Notes: generated by a model from the letters alone, not told the origin. 35,332 nucleotides of DNA from Alphaproteobacteria bacterium (GCA_018823905.1 JAHJHL010000186.1:1-35332), one strand, 5' to 3'. Counted from the first letter of the stretch, positions 18,533-27,972 are shown. Made by a program: numbers and translations.

Positions 18533-19467
18533 GTAACACGCGGATCAAGCGCGGCAGCTCGCCGCCACGGCGCCCGGCGCGAACGCCGAAGAAGCGGCGC
18601 AAGGTGCAGACCTCGCGGCTGAATGCGATCATCAACGCGCTGCCGATCAGCCCACAGCGGCTGCAAAAGGTCGCCAACTGGACGATCGGCCTCAGCCTGT
18701 TCGCGGTCGCGGGTCTTGCCGCGCACGCCACCGGGGTCACCGCGAAGGTCCACGAGGAATATGCGCAAGCGGTCGGCCGCGCCGGGTTCCAGGTCAAGAA
18801 GGTCGAAGTCGTCGGCGCCGATCGCATCGACCGGCTTAAAGTCTATGACATCGCGCTCGCGCAAAAGGACCGCTCGATGGCGGCGGTCGACCTTGACGGC
18901 GTGCGCGGCGATTTGATGCGCTATGGCTGGATCAAGGATGCGCGCGTGTCGCGGCGGCTGCCCGATACGCTGGTCGTCGATATCGTCGAGCGCACCCCGG
19001 CGGCGATCTGGCAGCATAACAATCGCCTGTCGCTAATCGACGAAAAGGGCGTCGTGCTTGAACCGGTGACGGTGGCGACGATGCCAGACCTGCCGCTGGT
19101 GATCGGCCCCAAGGCGAACCAGCGTTCGCAAGATCTCGACCGGTTACTGGCCGAGGCGAGTTCGTTGAAGGAATTGCTCGCGGGCGCAACCTGGGTCGGC
19201 AACCGCCGCTGGGATTTGCGTTTCCGCAGCGGCGAGACGCTGTCGCTGCCCGAGGGCGAGGTTGCGGCAAAGGCCGCGCTCGCCAAATTTGCGCATCTGG
19301 ATGGTGCCAACCGCCTGCTCGGGCGCGGCATATTGCGTTTCGACATGCGCGATCCGAACCGGTTCGTGCTACGCCTGCCGCACGAGGGGCAGGTGGCGCC
19401 CGCGAAGCTCGACGACGCGCGCGCCGCGGTCGATGCGGTCGCAACCGCCGCGTCGAACGAAGGATAG
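18529..19467 (+). CDS. ftsQ: cell division protein FtsQ
   Basis: Bitopic divisome scaffold that binds FtsB/FtsL. The 312-residue product has a strongly basic cytoplasmic tail of about 50 residues, a membrane span at about 52-70, a POTRA domain (about 87-156, ending in TLVVDIVERTPAAIW) and the FtsQ/DivIB beta domain. It starts in an ATGA overlap with ddl and stops three bases before ftsA. Confidence 0.93.
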   Translation: MSNTRIKRGSSPPRRPARTPKKRRKVQTSRLNAIINALPISPQRLQKVANWTIGLSLFAVAGLAAHATGVTAKVHEEYAQAVGRAGFQVKKVEVVGADRIDRLKVYDIALAQKDRSMAAVDLDGVRGDLMRYGWIKDARVSRRLPDTLVVDIVERTPAAIWQHNNRLSLIDEKGVVLEPVTVATMPDLPLVIGPKANQRSQDLDRLLAEASSLKELLAGATWVGNRRWDLRFRSGETLSLPEGEVAAKAALAKFAHLDGANRLLGRGILRFDMRDPNRFVLRLPHEGQVAPAKLDDARAAVDAVATAASNEG

Positions 19468-19470
19468 AGC

Positions 19471-20727
19471 ATGGCGCCGCCGCGTATCGAAAAGATCATC
19501 ACCGCGCTCGATGTCGGGTCGTGGAAGGTCTGTGCGTTGATCGCGGGGCAGACTGCCGACGGCCAGCTCCATGTGCTCGGCACCGGCCAGCGCGAAAGCC
19601 GCGGCGTCCAGCGCGGCTATGTCGCCGACATGGAACAGACCGAACATATCGTGCGCGAGGCGATCGAGCAGGCCGAGCGGATTGCGGGGCTCAATATCGA
19701 TGACGTCTGGGTCAGTTTCTCGGCGGGCGGGTTGCTCAGCGATGTGGCACCGATCGAAAGCGAACTCGGCGGCCACCGGATCGAGAAAGAAGACATTGAC
19801 GACCTTCTCGCCGCCGGGCGCGCCGGGATCGACCCCGAAGGGCGGATGATCCTGCACGCGCAGCCCGCACTCTACACGCTCGACGGGCTGACCGGGGTGA
19901 AGAACCCGATCGGGCTGCATGCCGACCGGCTGGGCGTCGATATCCATATCATCATGGCGGACGGGGCGCCGGTGCGAAATCTGGAAGCCGCAGTCCGGCA
20001 GGCGCATCTCGACGTCAACGCAGTGGTCGCTTCGCCGATCGCGGCGGGACTGGCCTGCCTGTCGGACGAGGAACGCGATCTCGGCGTTGCGCTGGTCGAG
20101 CTTGGCGCTGCGGTCACCACGGTGTCGCTCTATGCCGGCGGGATGTTGGTTGAAATGGCGTCGCTGCCCTTCGGCGCCAGCGACATCACCGACGACATCG
20201 CCTCGGCGTTCGGCATCCGGCGCAGTCAGGCGCAGCGGCTCCAGAGCTTTTACGGCTCGGCCTCGGCCAGCCCGCGCGACAATAACGAGATTATCGAGCT
20301 GGAGCCCGGCGCGCCGACGAGCGGCGATGCCCCGCGTATCACGCGCGCGCAATTGGTGACGGTGATCCGCCAACGCCTCGACGCGATGATGGGAGAGATT
20401 GGCAGGACGCTGAAAGACCTGCATTTCGTCGGTCCGATCGGGCGTCAGGTCGTGCTTGTTGGCGGCGGCGCCGATCTGAAAGGCATCGCCGATTACACCC
20501 AGAGCGCGCTCGGCCGCGCCGCGCGTGTCGGGCGACCGCGCGGCTTGCACGGCCTGCCCGATGCGCACAGCGGCCCCGCTTTCGCGACGCTCGCCGGTCT
20601 GGTTCTGTACGCTGCGTCGGACCCGGTCGACCTGCGCGATCTCCCCATGATGTCGCAGGATGTCTATCGTCCGGCGAGCACTTCGATCCTGCATCGGTTG
20701 ATGGCGGCCTTAAAAAGCAGTTTTTAG
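19471..20727 (+). CDS. ftsA: cell division actin-like protein FtsA
   Basis: Actin-family ATPase that anchors FtsZ to the inner membrane. The 418-residue product has the phosphate-1 motif ALDVGSWKVCALI near residues 12-24, LVELGAAVTTVSLY and a C-terminal VLVGGGADLKGI. It ends in an amphipathic helix (ILHRLMAALKSSF) matching the FtsA membrane-targeting sequence. Its start lies three bases after the ftsQ stop. Confidence 0.95.
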   Translation: MAPPRIEKIITALDVGSWKVCALIAGQTADGQLHVLGTGQRESRGVQRGYVADMEQTEHIVREAIEQAERIAGLNIDDVWVSFSAGGLLSDVAPIESELGGHRIEKEDIDDLLAAGRAGIDPEGRMILHAQPALYTLDGLTGVKNPIGLHADRLGVDIHIIMADGAPVRNLEAAVRQAHLDVNAVVASPIAAGLACLSDEERDLGVALVELGAAVTTVSLYAGGMLVEMASLPFGASDITDDIASAFGIRRSQAQRLQSFYGSASASPRDNNEIIELEPGAPTSGDAPRITRAQLVTVIRQRLDAMMGEIGRTLKDLHFVGPIGRQVVLVGGGADLKGIADYTQSALGRAARVGRPRGLHGLPDAHSGPAFATLAGLVLYAASDPVDLRDLPMMSQDVYRPASTSILHRLMAALKSSF

Positions 20728-20880
20728 CGGTGAAACGCGAAAAAAGGTTAATTTTTTGGGTGATTCCCCGGTCACAATAGTGCAATGCGGGGTAAGAAAA
20801 CCGGGCGGCGGGACACCCGCTCGTTTGGGTCGCAAGGTTGGGGAAGCGGCACCTGTCCGCCGCTGCAGGGAGACTTTTTG
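20728..20880 (+). promoter_or_regulatory. ftsA-ftsZ gap, likely ftsZ promoter region
   Basis: This 153-bp gap, unusual in an otherwise overlapping array, starts AT-rich (20738-20760) and turns GC-rich towards ftsZ, which suggests a dedicated promoter. It contains one GANTC site (GATTC, 20762-20766), a CcrM methylation target in alphaproteobacteria, and isolated TTAA half-sites but no full TTAA-N7-TTAA CtrA site. No convincing -35/-10 pair was found. CAGGGAG about nine bases before ATG 20881 is the ftsZ ribosome-binding site. Confidence 0.4.
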
Positions 20881-22356
20881 ATGAGCATCAATATTGGCCC
20901 ACCGCAGGTCGATGAGCTGAAGCCGCGGATCGCGGTGATCGGTGTCGGCGGCGCGGGTGGCAATGCCATCGCGAACATGATTGCGGCGCGGGTCGAAGGG
21001 GTCGACTTCATCGTTGCGAACACCGACGCGCAGGCGCTGAACGCATCGCCTGCCGAACGGCGCATCCAGCTGGGGACACAGATCACCCAGGGGCTGGGTG
21101 CAGGCTCGCGGCCCGAGGTTGGCCGCGCGGCCGCCGAAGAAAGCATCGCGCAGGTCGAAGAGGCTTTGAACGGCGCACATATGTGCTTCGTCGCCGCGGG
21201 CATGGGCGGCGGCACCGGCACGGGGGCGGCGCCGGTGATCGCCAAGGCTGCACGCGACCGCGGCATCCTGACCGTTGGTGTCGTGACCAAGCCCTTTACC
21301 TTCGAGGGCGCGCGCCGCATGCGTTCGGCGGACTCGGGCATTGCCGAGTTGCAGGATCATGTCGACACGCTGATCGTCATTCCGAACCAGAATCTGTTCC
21401 TGGTCGCCAATCCGAACACGACCTTCAAAGAAGCCTTCACCATGGCGGATGAAGTGCTGCAACAGGGCGTGCGCGGGATCACCGACCTGATGGTCATGCC
21501 CGGCCTGATCAACCTCGACTTTGCCGACGTGCGCAGCGTGATGCGCGAAATGGGCAAGGCGATGATGGGGACCGGCGAAGCCGAAGGCGATGGCCGCGCG
21601 CTTGAAGCGGCCCAGAAAGCGATTGCCAACCCGCTGCTCGACGGCGTGTCGATGGCGGGCGCCAAGGGCGTCATCATCTCGATCACCGGCGGCGAAGATA
21701 TGCGCCTGATGGAAGTCGACGAGGCCGCGAACCATATTCGCGAGCTGGTCGATCCCGATGCCAACATCATCTGGGGCAGCGCGTTCAACGACAGCCTGGA
21801 TGGCAAGATTCGGGTTTCGGTGGTTGCTACCGGCATCGACAGCAACGGCGAAATGGCGGCGCAGGCCGCGCCCGCGACACGTAGCTTCTCCTTTGCTCCC
21901 GCGCGTACGGCAGCGCCTGCGCCGGTGGCCGAAGAGGCGTTTGCGCCGGTCGTCGAAGAAGAACCTGTTTCCGACGCAGTGGCTGAAGCAGCCGAAGATC
22001 CGACGCCGGGTTTTTCGTTGAGTGACGCGGTTGAACCCGATGCGCCTGCGACTGAAGACGAGCCGATGGAGTTGTCGCAGGTCGCCGCGAGCTACGACGA
22101 TACGGCGGAAGAGCTGGTGCTCGACGCCCCCGAAGCGCCCGCGACCGATTATGGTGTAGCATCGGCAACGGTACCGGCGCCGGGCGGCGATGCTGGAGGC
22201 GGCGAAGAGCCTCCCGCGCGCTCGATGGGTGGCGGCACCTTGTTCGAGCGCATGTCGCGGCTTTCGCGTGGCGCCACCGCGCCCGAGGGTGAGGCGGCCG
22301 ACAAGGAAGACGGGGTCGACATCCCGCGCTTCCTGGGGCGTCAGAACAACCAGTAA
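20881..22356 (+). CDS. ftsZ: cell division tubulin homologue FtsZ
   Basis: GTPase that polymerises into the Z ring. The 491-residue product has the nucleotide-binding [13 protein letters not shown] near 18-29, the tubulin signature GGGTGTG at 109-115 and the T7-loop region [11 protein letters not shown]. After about residue 325 comes a long acidic Ala/Pro/Glu linker. The tail ends in [12 protein letters not shown], the alphaproteobacterial form of the conserved peptide that binds FtsA and other partners. An in-frame ATG at 20785 would add 32 residues unlike any FtsZ; ATG 20881 with GGGAG upstream is chosen. Confidence 0.97.
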   Translation: MSINIGPPQVDELKPRIAVIGVGGAGGNAIANMIAARVEGVDFIVANTDAQALNASPAERRIQLGTQITQGLGAGSRPEVGRAAAEESIAQVEEALNGAHMCFVAAGMGGGTGTGAAPVIAKAARDRGILTVGVVTKPFTFEGARRMRSADSGIAELQDHVDTLIVIPNQNLFLVANPNTTFKEAFTMADEVLQQGVRGITDLMVMPGLINLDFADVRSVMREMGKAMMGTGEAEGDGRALEAAQKAIANPLLDGVSMAGAKGVIISITGGEDMRLMEVDEAANHIRELVDPDANIIWGSAFNDSLDGKIRVSVVATGIDSNGEMAAQAAPATRSFSFAPARTAAPAPVAEEAFAPVVEEEPVSDAVAEAAEDPTPGFSLSDAVEPDAPATEDEPMELSQVAASYDDTAEELVLDAPEAPATDYGVASATVPAPGGDAGGGEEPPARSMGGGTLFERMSRLSRGATAPEGEAADKEDGVDIPRFLGRQNNQ

Positions 22357-22415
22357 CGGGGCTGTAAACGGCTGCCGGCAGGGCACGGCAGACCGGAGAT
22401 CGGGATGATTTGCCC

Positions 22416-24317
22416 ATGCGGCAAGCGAAAATGACGGCGAAGCCGACACGCGCGCGGCTCTGCGCCGGTGCGTTCGGCGCGCTGCTTCTGGGGCTGGTGG
22501 CGGCGCCTGCCACAGCGCAGGTGACGCCGCCCGATGCCGCAACCAAGGCCGCGATGGAAAAGCGCACCGCGGCGCGGACGCTGCTGTCGTCGGCGCTCGC
22601 TCGCATCGCGTCGAACAACAGCGATGCCCGCGCGCTGCTCGATGCCGGCCGCGCGTCGATCGATCTCGACGATCATCGTGCCGCGCTGGGTTTTCTCGTC
22701 CGCGCCGAACAGGCGAGCCCGCGCGATGGCGCGATCAAGGCGGCGCTCGGGTCGGCGATGGTTCATATGGAAAACCCGACCCGCGCGCTCGACTATTTCG
22801 GCGAAGCGCAGTTGCTCGGTGCGCCCGAGCGTGTGTTCCTGTCGGACCGCGGTTTGGCGCGCGACTTGCTGGGACAGCAAGATGCGGCGCAGCGCGATTA
22901 TCAACTCGCGCTGGCGACCGCCCCGAATGACGAGCTGACGCGGCGCTATGCGCTGTCGCTGGGGATCAGCGGCGAGGCCGATCGCGCGATCCAGATGCTG
23001 ACCCCCCAACTGCGTGCGCAGGATCGCGGCGCTTGGCGGTTGCGCGCGATGATCCTGGCGATGAACGGTCGCGACGGCGAAGCCACCGAGATCGTCAACG
23101 CGACGATGCCGCCCGCGATGGCGCAGAATATACTGCCCTACTTGACCCAGATGGACCAGCTCAATCCGGCGCAGCAGGCCGCGGCAGCGCATTTCGGGCG
23201 TTTTCCGAACGGCCAGCTTGCGGCAAAACGCAAGCCGGTTCAGGTGGCGGCCGCGACGCCATCCCCGACACCGCCCGCGACGTCGACCCGGCGCGCCGCT
23301 GCTCGCACCAGCCGCTCGCCCGCCGCGTCGGTCGCTGCGGCGCCGACCCCGACGCCCAGTACGCGGCCAATCGGGCCAGCCTATGCCCAGCCGCGCGAGC
23401 CCGCCCCGCAGCCGGCATCGCCCCCAAAGCCAACGCCTGCTCCAACGGCGCGCGCCGCACAGTCAGCGGCCGCCTTGCCGGATGGGCCTGCGTCGTCGAA
23501 GCCACCCGTCTTGCAATCGACATTGCGCCAGACGCTTCGCCCCGCCGTTTCCCCTTTGCCTGAAAATGCATCCGATATCGCGGCGGGGTCGGCAGCCGCG
23601 GCAGGACCGTCACCGGCGGCTGCAAACCCCGATCCGGTCGTCGCTGCGCAGGGTGGCGCGGGCGAAGTCGCTCCGGGATTCTCGATCGCCGACGTCGGAA
23701 CCAGCGGAGCGGTCGGGGCGGCGAACATGGCGACGACATCGCGCGATGCCACGTCGTCCGCGCCAACGCCCGCCGCAATATCCAATTCTTCGGCGCCCGC
23801 TCCCGCGCCCGCGGCGGCAGCCCCACTAGCCTCGCTCGCCGACATCGTCGGGTCGATCGAGATTCCGCCCGAGGAACTGAGCCAACCCGACAATGCGATC
23901 GGCGCCGAAACGCTCGCCAAATTGCTCGAGGACAAGCGCCGCGCCGACGCCGCCGAAGATGCGAAGCGCGAAAAGGATTTGGCGGCGGCAAAAGCCAAGG
24001 CCGAAGCGGACGCCAAGGCGAAGGAAGAAGCCGCCGAGAAAAAGGCGCATCCGGCGCGCATCTGGGTTCAGATCGCGACCGGCGCCAATCCCAAGGCGCT
24101 GGCGTTCGATTATAATCGCTTCGCCAAACGCAACGCCGCGCTGTTCAAGGGTAAATCGGGCGGCACCGCTGATTGGGGCCAGACGCGGCGCCTGCTGGTC
24201 GGCCCGTTCGCCAATCGCAAGGCAGCCCAAACCTGGCTCGACGATTACAAGAAGGCGGAGGGCGACGGCTTTCTGTTCAACAGCGAGGCGGGCGAGACCG
24301 TCGATCCGATCAAGTGA
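22416..24317 (+). CDS. exported TPR and SPOR-domain protein
   Basis: A 633-residue protein with a signal peptide (basic start, hydrophobic LCAGAFGALLLGLVAA, cleavage near ATAQ). About 200 residues of TPR-like helical repeats follow (ARALLDAGRASIDLDDHRAA and similar), then a long Ala/Pro-rich low-complexity region, an Ala/Lys/Glu-rich coiled coil (EDAKREKDLAAAKAKAEADA), and a C-terminal SPOR domain in roughly the last 88 residues (IWVQIATGANPKAL to LLVGPFANRKAAQTWL). SPOR domains bind denuded septal glycan, so a periplasmic division role next to ftsZ is likely. ATG 22416 is preferred to TTG 22410 and ATG 22431 on spacing to GGGATGA. Overlaps the next gene by GTGA. Confidence 0.85.
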   Translation: MRQAKMTAKPTRARLCAGAFGALLLGLVAAPATAQVTPPDAATKAAMEKRTAARTLLSSALARIASNNSDARALLDAGRASIDLDDHRAALGFLVRAEQASPRDGAIKAALGSAMVHMENPTRALDYFGEAQLLGAPERVFLSDRGLARDLLGQQDAAQRDYQLALATAPNDELTRRYALSLGISGEADRAIQMLTPQLRAQDRGAWRLRAMILAMNGRDGEATEIVNATMPPAMAQNILPYLTQMDQLNPAQQAAAAHFGRFPNGQLAAKRKPVQVAAATPSPTPPATSTRRAAARTSRSPAASVAAAPTPTPSTRPIGPAYAQPREPAPQPASPPKPTPAPTARAAQSAAALPDGPASSKPPVLQSTLRQTLRPAVSPLPENASDIAAGSAAAAGPSPAAANPDPVVAAQGGAGEVAPGFSIADVGTSGAVGAANMATTSRDATSSAPTPAAISNSSAPAPAPAAAAPLASLADIVGSIEIPPEELSQPDNAIGAETLAKLLEDKRRADAAEDAKREKDLAAAKAKAEADAKAKEEAAEKKAHPARIWVQIATGANPKALAFDYNRFAKRNAALFKGKSGGTADWGQTRRLLVGPFANRKAAQTWLDDYKKAEGDGFLFNSEAGETVDPIK

Positions 24318-25486
24318 GCGTTGCCGATTGCGCCAGCAACCCGGCGCAAAGTCGCGGGCGCCGCTATGCCGAGCTGGGCCGCGTCGTCCGCGGTCCGCGT
24401 GATGATTTCCAGCGCGACCGCGACCGCATCATCCATTCGATCGCCTTTCGCCGCCTGCGCCACAAGACGCAGGTGTTTGTGGCGCCCGACGGCGATCATT
24501 ATCGCGTCCGCCTGACCCACAGCATCGAGGTCGCACAGATCGGGCGGGGGATCGCGCGCGCGCTAGGGCTTAACGAGGATCTGACCGAGGCGCTCTGCCT
24601 CGCGCACGACATCGGCCATCCGCCCTTCGGCCATGCAGGCGAGGATGCGCTGAAAGCCGCGATGGCGGACCATGGCGGCTTTGATCACAATGGCCATACG
24701 CTGCGCACGCTGGCGGCGCTGGAATGCCCCTATCCGCTGTTCGACGGGCTCAACCTGACGTGGGAAACGCTCGAAGGTCTGGCGAAGCACAATGGACCGG
24801 TGACCAACCCCGGCTGGGCGCTCGCCGACATTGACGGTGATTTCGGACTCGACCTTGGCAGCCATACCAGCCTGGAGGCGCAGATTGCGGCGGTTGCCGA
24901 CGACATCGCCTATGACAATCACGACATCGACGACGGGCTGCGCGCCGGGCTGCTCGACCTCGATCAGTTGATGGAACAGCCGTTCGTTGCCGCCAATTTT
25001 CGCGCCGTCGAGGACCGCTTCCCCGGCGCGCCGCGCGACCGCTTGCTGCGCGAGCTGGTCCGCGACCAGATCGGGGTGATGGTCAATGATGTCATCGCCG
25101 CGACCACGGCCAACGTCGCGGCGGCTGGCGTCGCCAGCGTTGCCGAGGTACGCGCCGCGGGCCGCTCGCTTGGCGGTTTTTCCCCCCAACTCGCGGGCGA
25201 GGAACGCGAGCTCAAACGCTTCATGTACGCCAATCTCTATCACCACCCCGAACAGGTCGCAGCCGCCGCCGCCGCGAACCAGGTCGTTGGGCGCTTGTTC
25301 GCTGCCTATGCCGACGACCCGCGCTTGATGGGCGAGGATTGGTCGGCGCGCCTGCCCGGCGAAGAATGCGCGACAGTGCGCCACATCGGCGACTATATTG
25401 CCGGGATGACCGATCGTTTTGCCATCGACCGCTATGCCGAGATTTTCGGACGCGCCGACGTGCCGGAAGCGTTGGCGCATGTCTGA
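24314..25486 (+). CDS. dgt: deoxyguanosinetriphosphate triphosphohydrolase-like protein
   Basis: HD-domain metal hydrolase expected to cleave dGTP or other dNTPs to the nucleoside and triphosphate. The 390-residue product has SIAFRRLRHKTQVF, metal ligands H69 (RLTHS), H98-D99 (AHDIGHPPFGH) and an Asp in ADDIAYDNHD near 196-201. The start is GTG 24314, overlapping the SPOR gene stop; the frame is open upstream only as a shadow of that gene. The length fits the short dGTPase type 2 group rather than E. coli Dgt (about 505 residues). The product overlaps the next gene by eight bases. Confidence 0.9.
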   Translation: MSVADCASNPAQSRGRRYAELGRVVRGPRDDFQRDRDRIIHSIAFRRLRHKTQVFVAPDGDHYRVRLTHSIEVAQIGRGIARALGLNEDLTEALCLAHDIGHPPFGHAGEDALKAAMADHGGFDHNGHTLRTLAALECPYPLFDGLNLTWETLEGLAKHNGPVTNPGWALADIDGDFGLDLGSHTSLEAQIAAVADDIAYDNHDIDDGLRAGLLDLDQLMEQPFVAANFRAVEDRFPGAPRDRLLRELVRDQIGVMVNDVIAATTANVAAAGVASVAEVRAAGRSLGGFSPQLAGEERELKRFMYANLYHHPEQVAAAAAANQVVGRLFAAYADDPRLMGEDWSARLPGEECATVRHIGDYIAGMTDRFAIDRYAEIFGRADVPEALAHV

Positions 25487-26126
25487 CGCACTGATCGTTG
25501 GCGCGACCGGGCTGATCGGGCGTGCGGTGATCAACGCATTCGGGAGCAGTGGCATCACGATCGTCACGCGCCGCCCGGTCGAGGGGCTTTCACCGCACCA
25601 CGCCGAACGCGTTGCGTCGCCCGACAACTGGCCCGATATCATCGCCGCTGAAAATCCCGCGGTGCTGATCTGCTGCCTTGGCACCACGATCCGCCAGGCG
25701 GGATCGCAGGCGGCGTTTCGTGCGGTCGACCATGACCTGATTCTCGCCGCGGCGCGCGGTGCCCGGCAAGGCGGTACGGCGCATATGATCGTCGTCAGCT
25801 CGGTCGGGGCGTCGGCGAAAGCGGGCAATTTCTATCTGCGCACCAAGGGTGAGACCGAAGATGGGCTGCGCGCTTTGGGGTTCGATCGGCTCGATCTGAT
25901 CCGCCCCGGCTTGCTGCTCGGCGACCGACCCGGACCGCCGCGGCTGGGTGAGGGGCTGGCAACGATCGCGGCGCCGTTCGCCGACGCCTTGCTCCACGGT
26001 TCTTTCCGCCGCTACCGCTCGATTCAGGGCGCCACGGTGGCCGCGGCTATCGTCAATCTCGCGGAGCAGGGCGGTTCGGGCGTGCATATCCACGAAAACG
26101 ACGCAATCCGCGCGCTCGCCGATTGA
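25479..26126 (+). CDS. NAD(P)-binding Rossmann protein, epimerase/NmrA-like
   Basis: A 215-residue atypical short-chain dehydrogenase-like protein. The N-terminal GATGLIGR (about residues 8-15) binds the dinucleotide, CCLGTTIRQAGSQAAFRAVD and VVSSVGASAKAGNFYLRTKG follow, and the C-terminal part has LIRPGLLLGDR. This layout matches the TIP30/YwnB/NmrA-like group, which includes oxidoreductases and redox sensors; substrate unknown. ATG 25479 overlaps dgt by eight bases. It is the last gene before the glycine riboswitch. Confidence 0.8.
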   Translation: MSDALIVGATGLIGRAVINAFGSSGITIVTRRPVEGLSPHHAERVASPDNWPDIIAAENPAVLICCLGTTIRQAGSQAAFRAVDHDLILAAARGARQGGTAHMIVVSSVGASAKAGNFYLRTKGETEDGLRALGFDRLDLIRPGLLLGDRPGPPRLGEGLATIAAPFADALLHGSFRRYRSIQGATVAAAIVNLAEQGGSGVHIHENDAIRALAD

Positions 26127-26190
26127 CTCCGTTTGAGGGCAGCGCCAAGGCTCGGGTGTCTGTCGGGTTTCGCAAGGGATTCGACCGGCC

Positions 26191-26388
26191 GCGCGGGAGA
26201 GCGTGAGGGCAGGGCAACCGGCGCCTCACCACCGAAGGAGCAACCGCCCCGGAAACTCTCAGGTCAGCAGGACCGCGCAGGCTGGAACGGACACTCTGGA
26301 AAGCGTTCCGGCGGGTTGCTGGAACCACCGAAGGGGTAACTCCGTCGTGCGATGGAGGAAAACTCTCAGGTTCCCGTGACAGAGGGGG
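26191..26388 (+). promoter_or_regulatory. tandem glycine riboswitch
   Basis: Two consecutive glycine aptamers lie in the 320-bp gap before gcvT. Aptamer 1 is closed by GCGCGG (26191-26196) with CCGCGC (26273-26278) and carries GGGAGAG, ACCGAAGGAGCAA and AACTCTCAGG. Aptamer 2 is closed by CTCTG (26294-26298) with CAGAG (26380-26384) and carries ACCGAAGGGGTAA, AAACTCTCAGG and GACAGAGGGGG. These are the conserved core segments of the class, and the tandem arrangement upstream of glycine-cleavage genes is its usual ON-switch setting. Bases 26127-26190 hold nothing I can name. Confidence 0.96.
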
Positions 26389-26399
26389 CATGGCGAAAG

Positions 26400-26439
26400 G
26401 CGCGGCATCCCGCCGCGCATCCGCCGTGCAACCGCGGGA
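26400..26439 (+). promoter_or_regulatory. candidate expression platform of the glycine riboswitch
   Basis: GCGCGGC (26400-26406) pairs perfectly with GCCGCGC (26412-26418). An alternative pairing joins TCCCGC (26408-26413) to GCGGGA (26434-26439), which overlaps the gcvT ribosome-binding site GGGAG. The two pairings share bases and exclude each other. No T-tract follows, so control of translation rather than termination is suggested. Confidence 0.4.
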
Positions 26440-26446
26440 GACTGAC

Positions 26447-27589
26447 ATGACCGAAACCGAACAGTTGGATGACGACGTCGCGATCGAAGCCGCGACCGAA
26501 GTGCTGCCGCTCGACGCCTGGCATCGGGCGAAGGGCGGGCGGATGGTCGAATTCGCCGGTTACTGGATGCCGATCCAGTATGAAGGCATCATGGCCGAAC
26601 ATCTGTGGGTTCGCGAGAATGCGGGCCTGTTCGACGTGAGCCATATGGGGCAGTTGGCGCTGTCGGGCGACAAGGTCGCCGAAGCGCTCGAAACGCTGGT
26701 TCCCGGCGATATTTCGGCGCTGAAACCCGGCCGGATGCGCTATTCGCTGTTGCTCGACGAGGATGGCGGCATCCTCGACGATTTGATGATCACCAACGAG
26801 GGCGACCAGTTCGGCATCGTTGTCAACGGCGCCGTGAAGTGGGAAGACATCGGGCATCTGCGCGAAAACCTGCCCGACGACATCACGCTCAACCATAATG
26901 AGGATTATGGCCTGCTCGCGTTGCAGGGGCCGAAGGCGGTCGATGCGCTCGCGCGACTGGTGCCCGAGGCCGCAAGCCTCGTGTTCATGCAGGCGGCGCG
27001 CGCGACGTGGAACGGCCATGCCATCGGCCTCAGCCGCTCGGGCTATACCGGCGAGGACGGTTTCGAGATTTCGCTGCCGAACGAGGCACTGACCGATTTT
27101 GCTGACGCGCTGTGCGCGATGGACGAGGTCAAGCCGATCGGTCTCGGCGCGCGCGATAGCCTGCGCCTCGAAGCTGGATTGCCGCTCTATGGCCATGATC
27201 TCGACCCGACGATTGATCCGGTCGAAGGCGATCTGGCGTTTGCGATCAGCAAGCGGCGGCGCGAGGAAGGCGGCTTCCCCGGTGCCGCGCGCATCCTCGG
27301 CCACCTCGCCGACGGCAGCCCGCGCAAGCGCGTCGGGTTGCTGGTCGACGGCAAACTGCCGGTGCGCGGGGGTGCGAAGCTGTTCGACGGTAACACCGAA
27401 ATCGGCGTCGTGACCTCGGGCGGCTTTGCCCCCAGCGTCGGCGCGCCGATTGCGATGGGTTATGTGCCGACAGGCCTGTCCGAACCCGGCACCGCGGTCG
27501 CCGCCGAGGTGCGCGGCAAGCGGGTGGCTTGCACCGTCGCCGCCATGCCCTTTGTTCCGCATAATTATGTTCGTAAAACAGGAGCTTGA
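26447..27589 (+). CDS. gcvT: glycine cleavage system T protein (aminomethyltransferase)
   Basis: Transfers the methylene group from aminomethyl-lipoyl-H protein to tetrahydrofolate and releases ammonia. The 380-residue product shows LPLDAWHRAKGGRMVEFAGYWMPIQY, FDVSHMGQ, SRSGYTGEDGFEI and RLEAGLPLYGHDL, all characteristic of GcvT folate-binding folds. ATG 26447 has GGGAG six bases upstream and is preferred. An in-frame ATG at 26390, two bases after the riboswitch, would add 19 non-conserved residues. Regulated by the upstream glycine riboswitch. gcvH starts three bases after its stop. Confidence 0.95.
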   Translation: MTETEQLDDDVAIEAATEVLPLDAWHRAKGGRMVEFAGYWMPIQYEGIMAEHLWVRENAGLFDVSHMGQLALSGDKVAEALETLVPGDISALKPGRMRYSLLLDEDGGILDDLMITNEGDQFGIVVNGAVKWEDIGHLRENLPDDITLNHNEDYGLLALQGPKAVDALARLVPEAASLVFMQAARATWNGHAIGLSRSGYTGEDGFEISLPNEALTDFADALCAMDEVKPIGLGARDSLRLEAGLPLYGHDLDPTIDPVEGDLAFAISKRRREEGGFPGAARILGHLADGSPRKRVGLLVDGKLPVRGGAKLFDGNTEIGVVTSGGFAPSVGAPIAMGYVPTGLSEPGTAVAAEVRGKRVACTVAAMPFVPHNYVRKTGA

Positions 27590-27592
27590 TCG

Positions 27593-27964
27593 ATGCCGCG
27601 TTATTATACCGAAGAGCATGAGTGGATCGATGTCGACGGCGACGTCGCGACGGTCGGCATCACCGATTTTGCGCAGGGCCAGCTTGGCGACATCGTGTTC
27701 GTCGAGGTTCCCGACACTGGTGCCGAACTGAGCCAGGGCGGCGACGCCGCGGTGGTCGAATCGGTGAAGGCGGCGAGCGACGTCTATGCGCCGGTCGACG
27801 GCACCGTGACCGAAGGCAACAGCCAGCTCGAGGAAGACCCTGCGCTCGTCAATTCGGACCCCGAGGGCGAGGGCTGGTTCTTTCGGCTGGCGCTCAGTGA
27901 CAAGAGCCAGCTCGACGGGTTGATGGACGCCAAGGCGTACAAAGCCTTCTGCGACGCGCTGTAA
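27593..27964 (+). CDS. gcvH: glycine cleavage system H protein
   Basis: Lipoyl carrier that shuttles the aminomethyl group between the P, T and L proteins. The 123-residue product has YYTEEHEWI at the start and the lipoylation lysine K59 in ESVKAASD, with the GEGWFF motif near the end. The start follows AGGAGCTTGATCG. Length and sequence are typical, and it sits directly behind gcvT. Confidence 0.97.
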   Translation: MPRYYTEEHEWIDVDGDVATVGITDFAQGQLGDIVFVEVPDTGAELSQGGDAAVVESVKAASDVYAPVDGTVTEGNSQLEEDPALVNSDPEGEGWFFRLALSDKSQLDGLMDAKAYKAFCDAL

Positions 27965-27972
27965 CCGAACGT

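Noticed and set aside
20738-20760. A/T-only stem after ftsA as an intrinsic terminator
   Set aside because: The possible AAAAAA/TTTTTT pairing has no GC stem, so it is more likely promoter-type AT-rich DNA.
20708-20762. CtrA binding site near ftsZ
   Set aside because: Only isolated TTAA half-sites are present; no TTAA-N7-TTAA was found.
20785-20880. N-terminal extension of FtsZ from an upstream in-frame ATG
   Set aside because: The 32 extra residues are Arg/Gly-rich and unlike FtsZ; a good ribosome site lies before ATG 20881.
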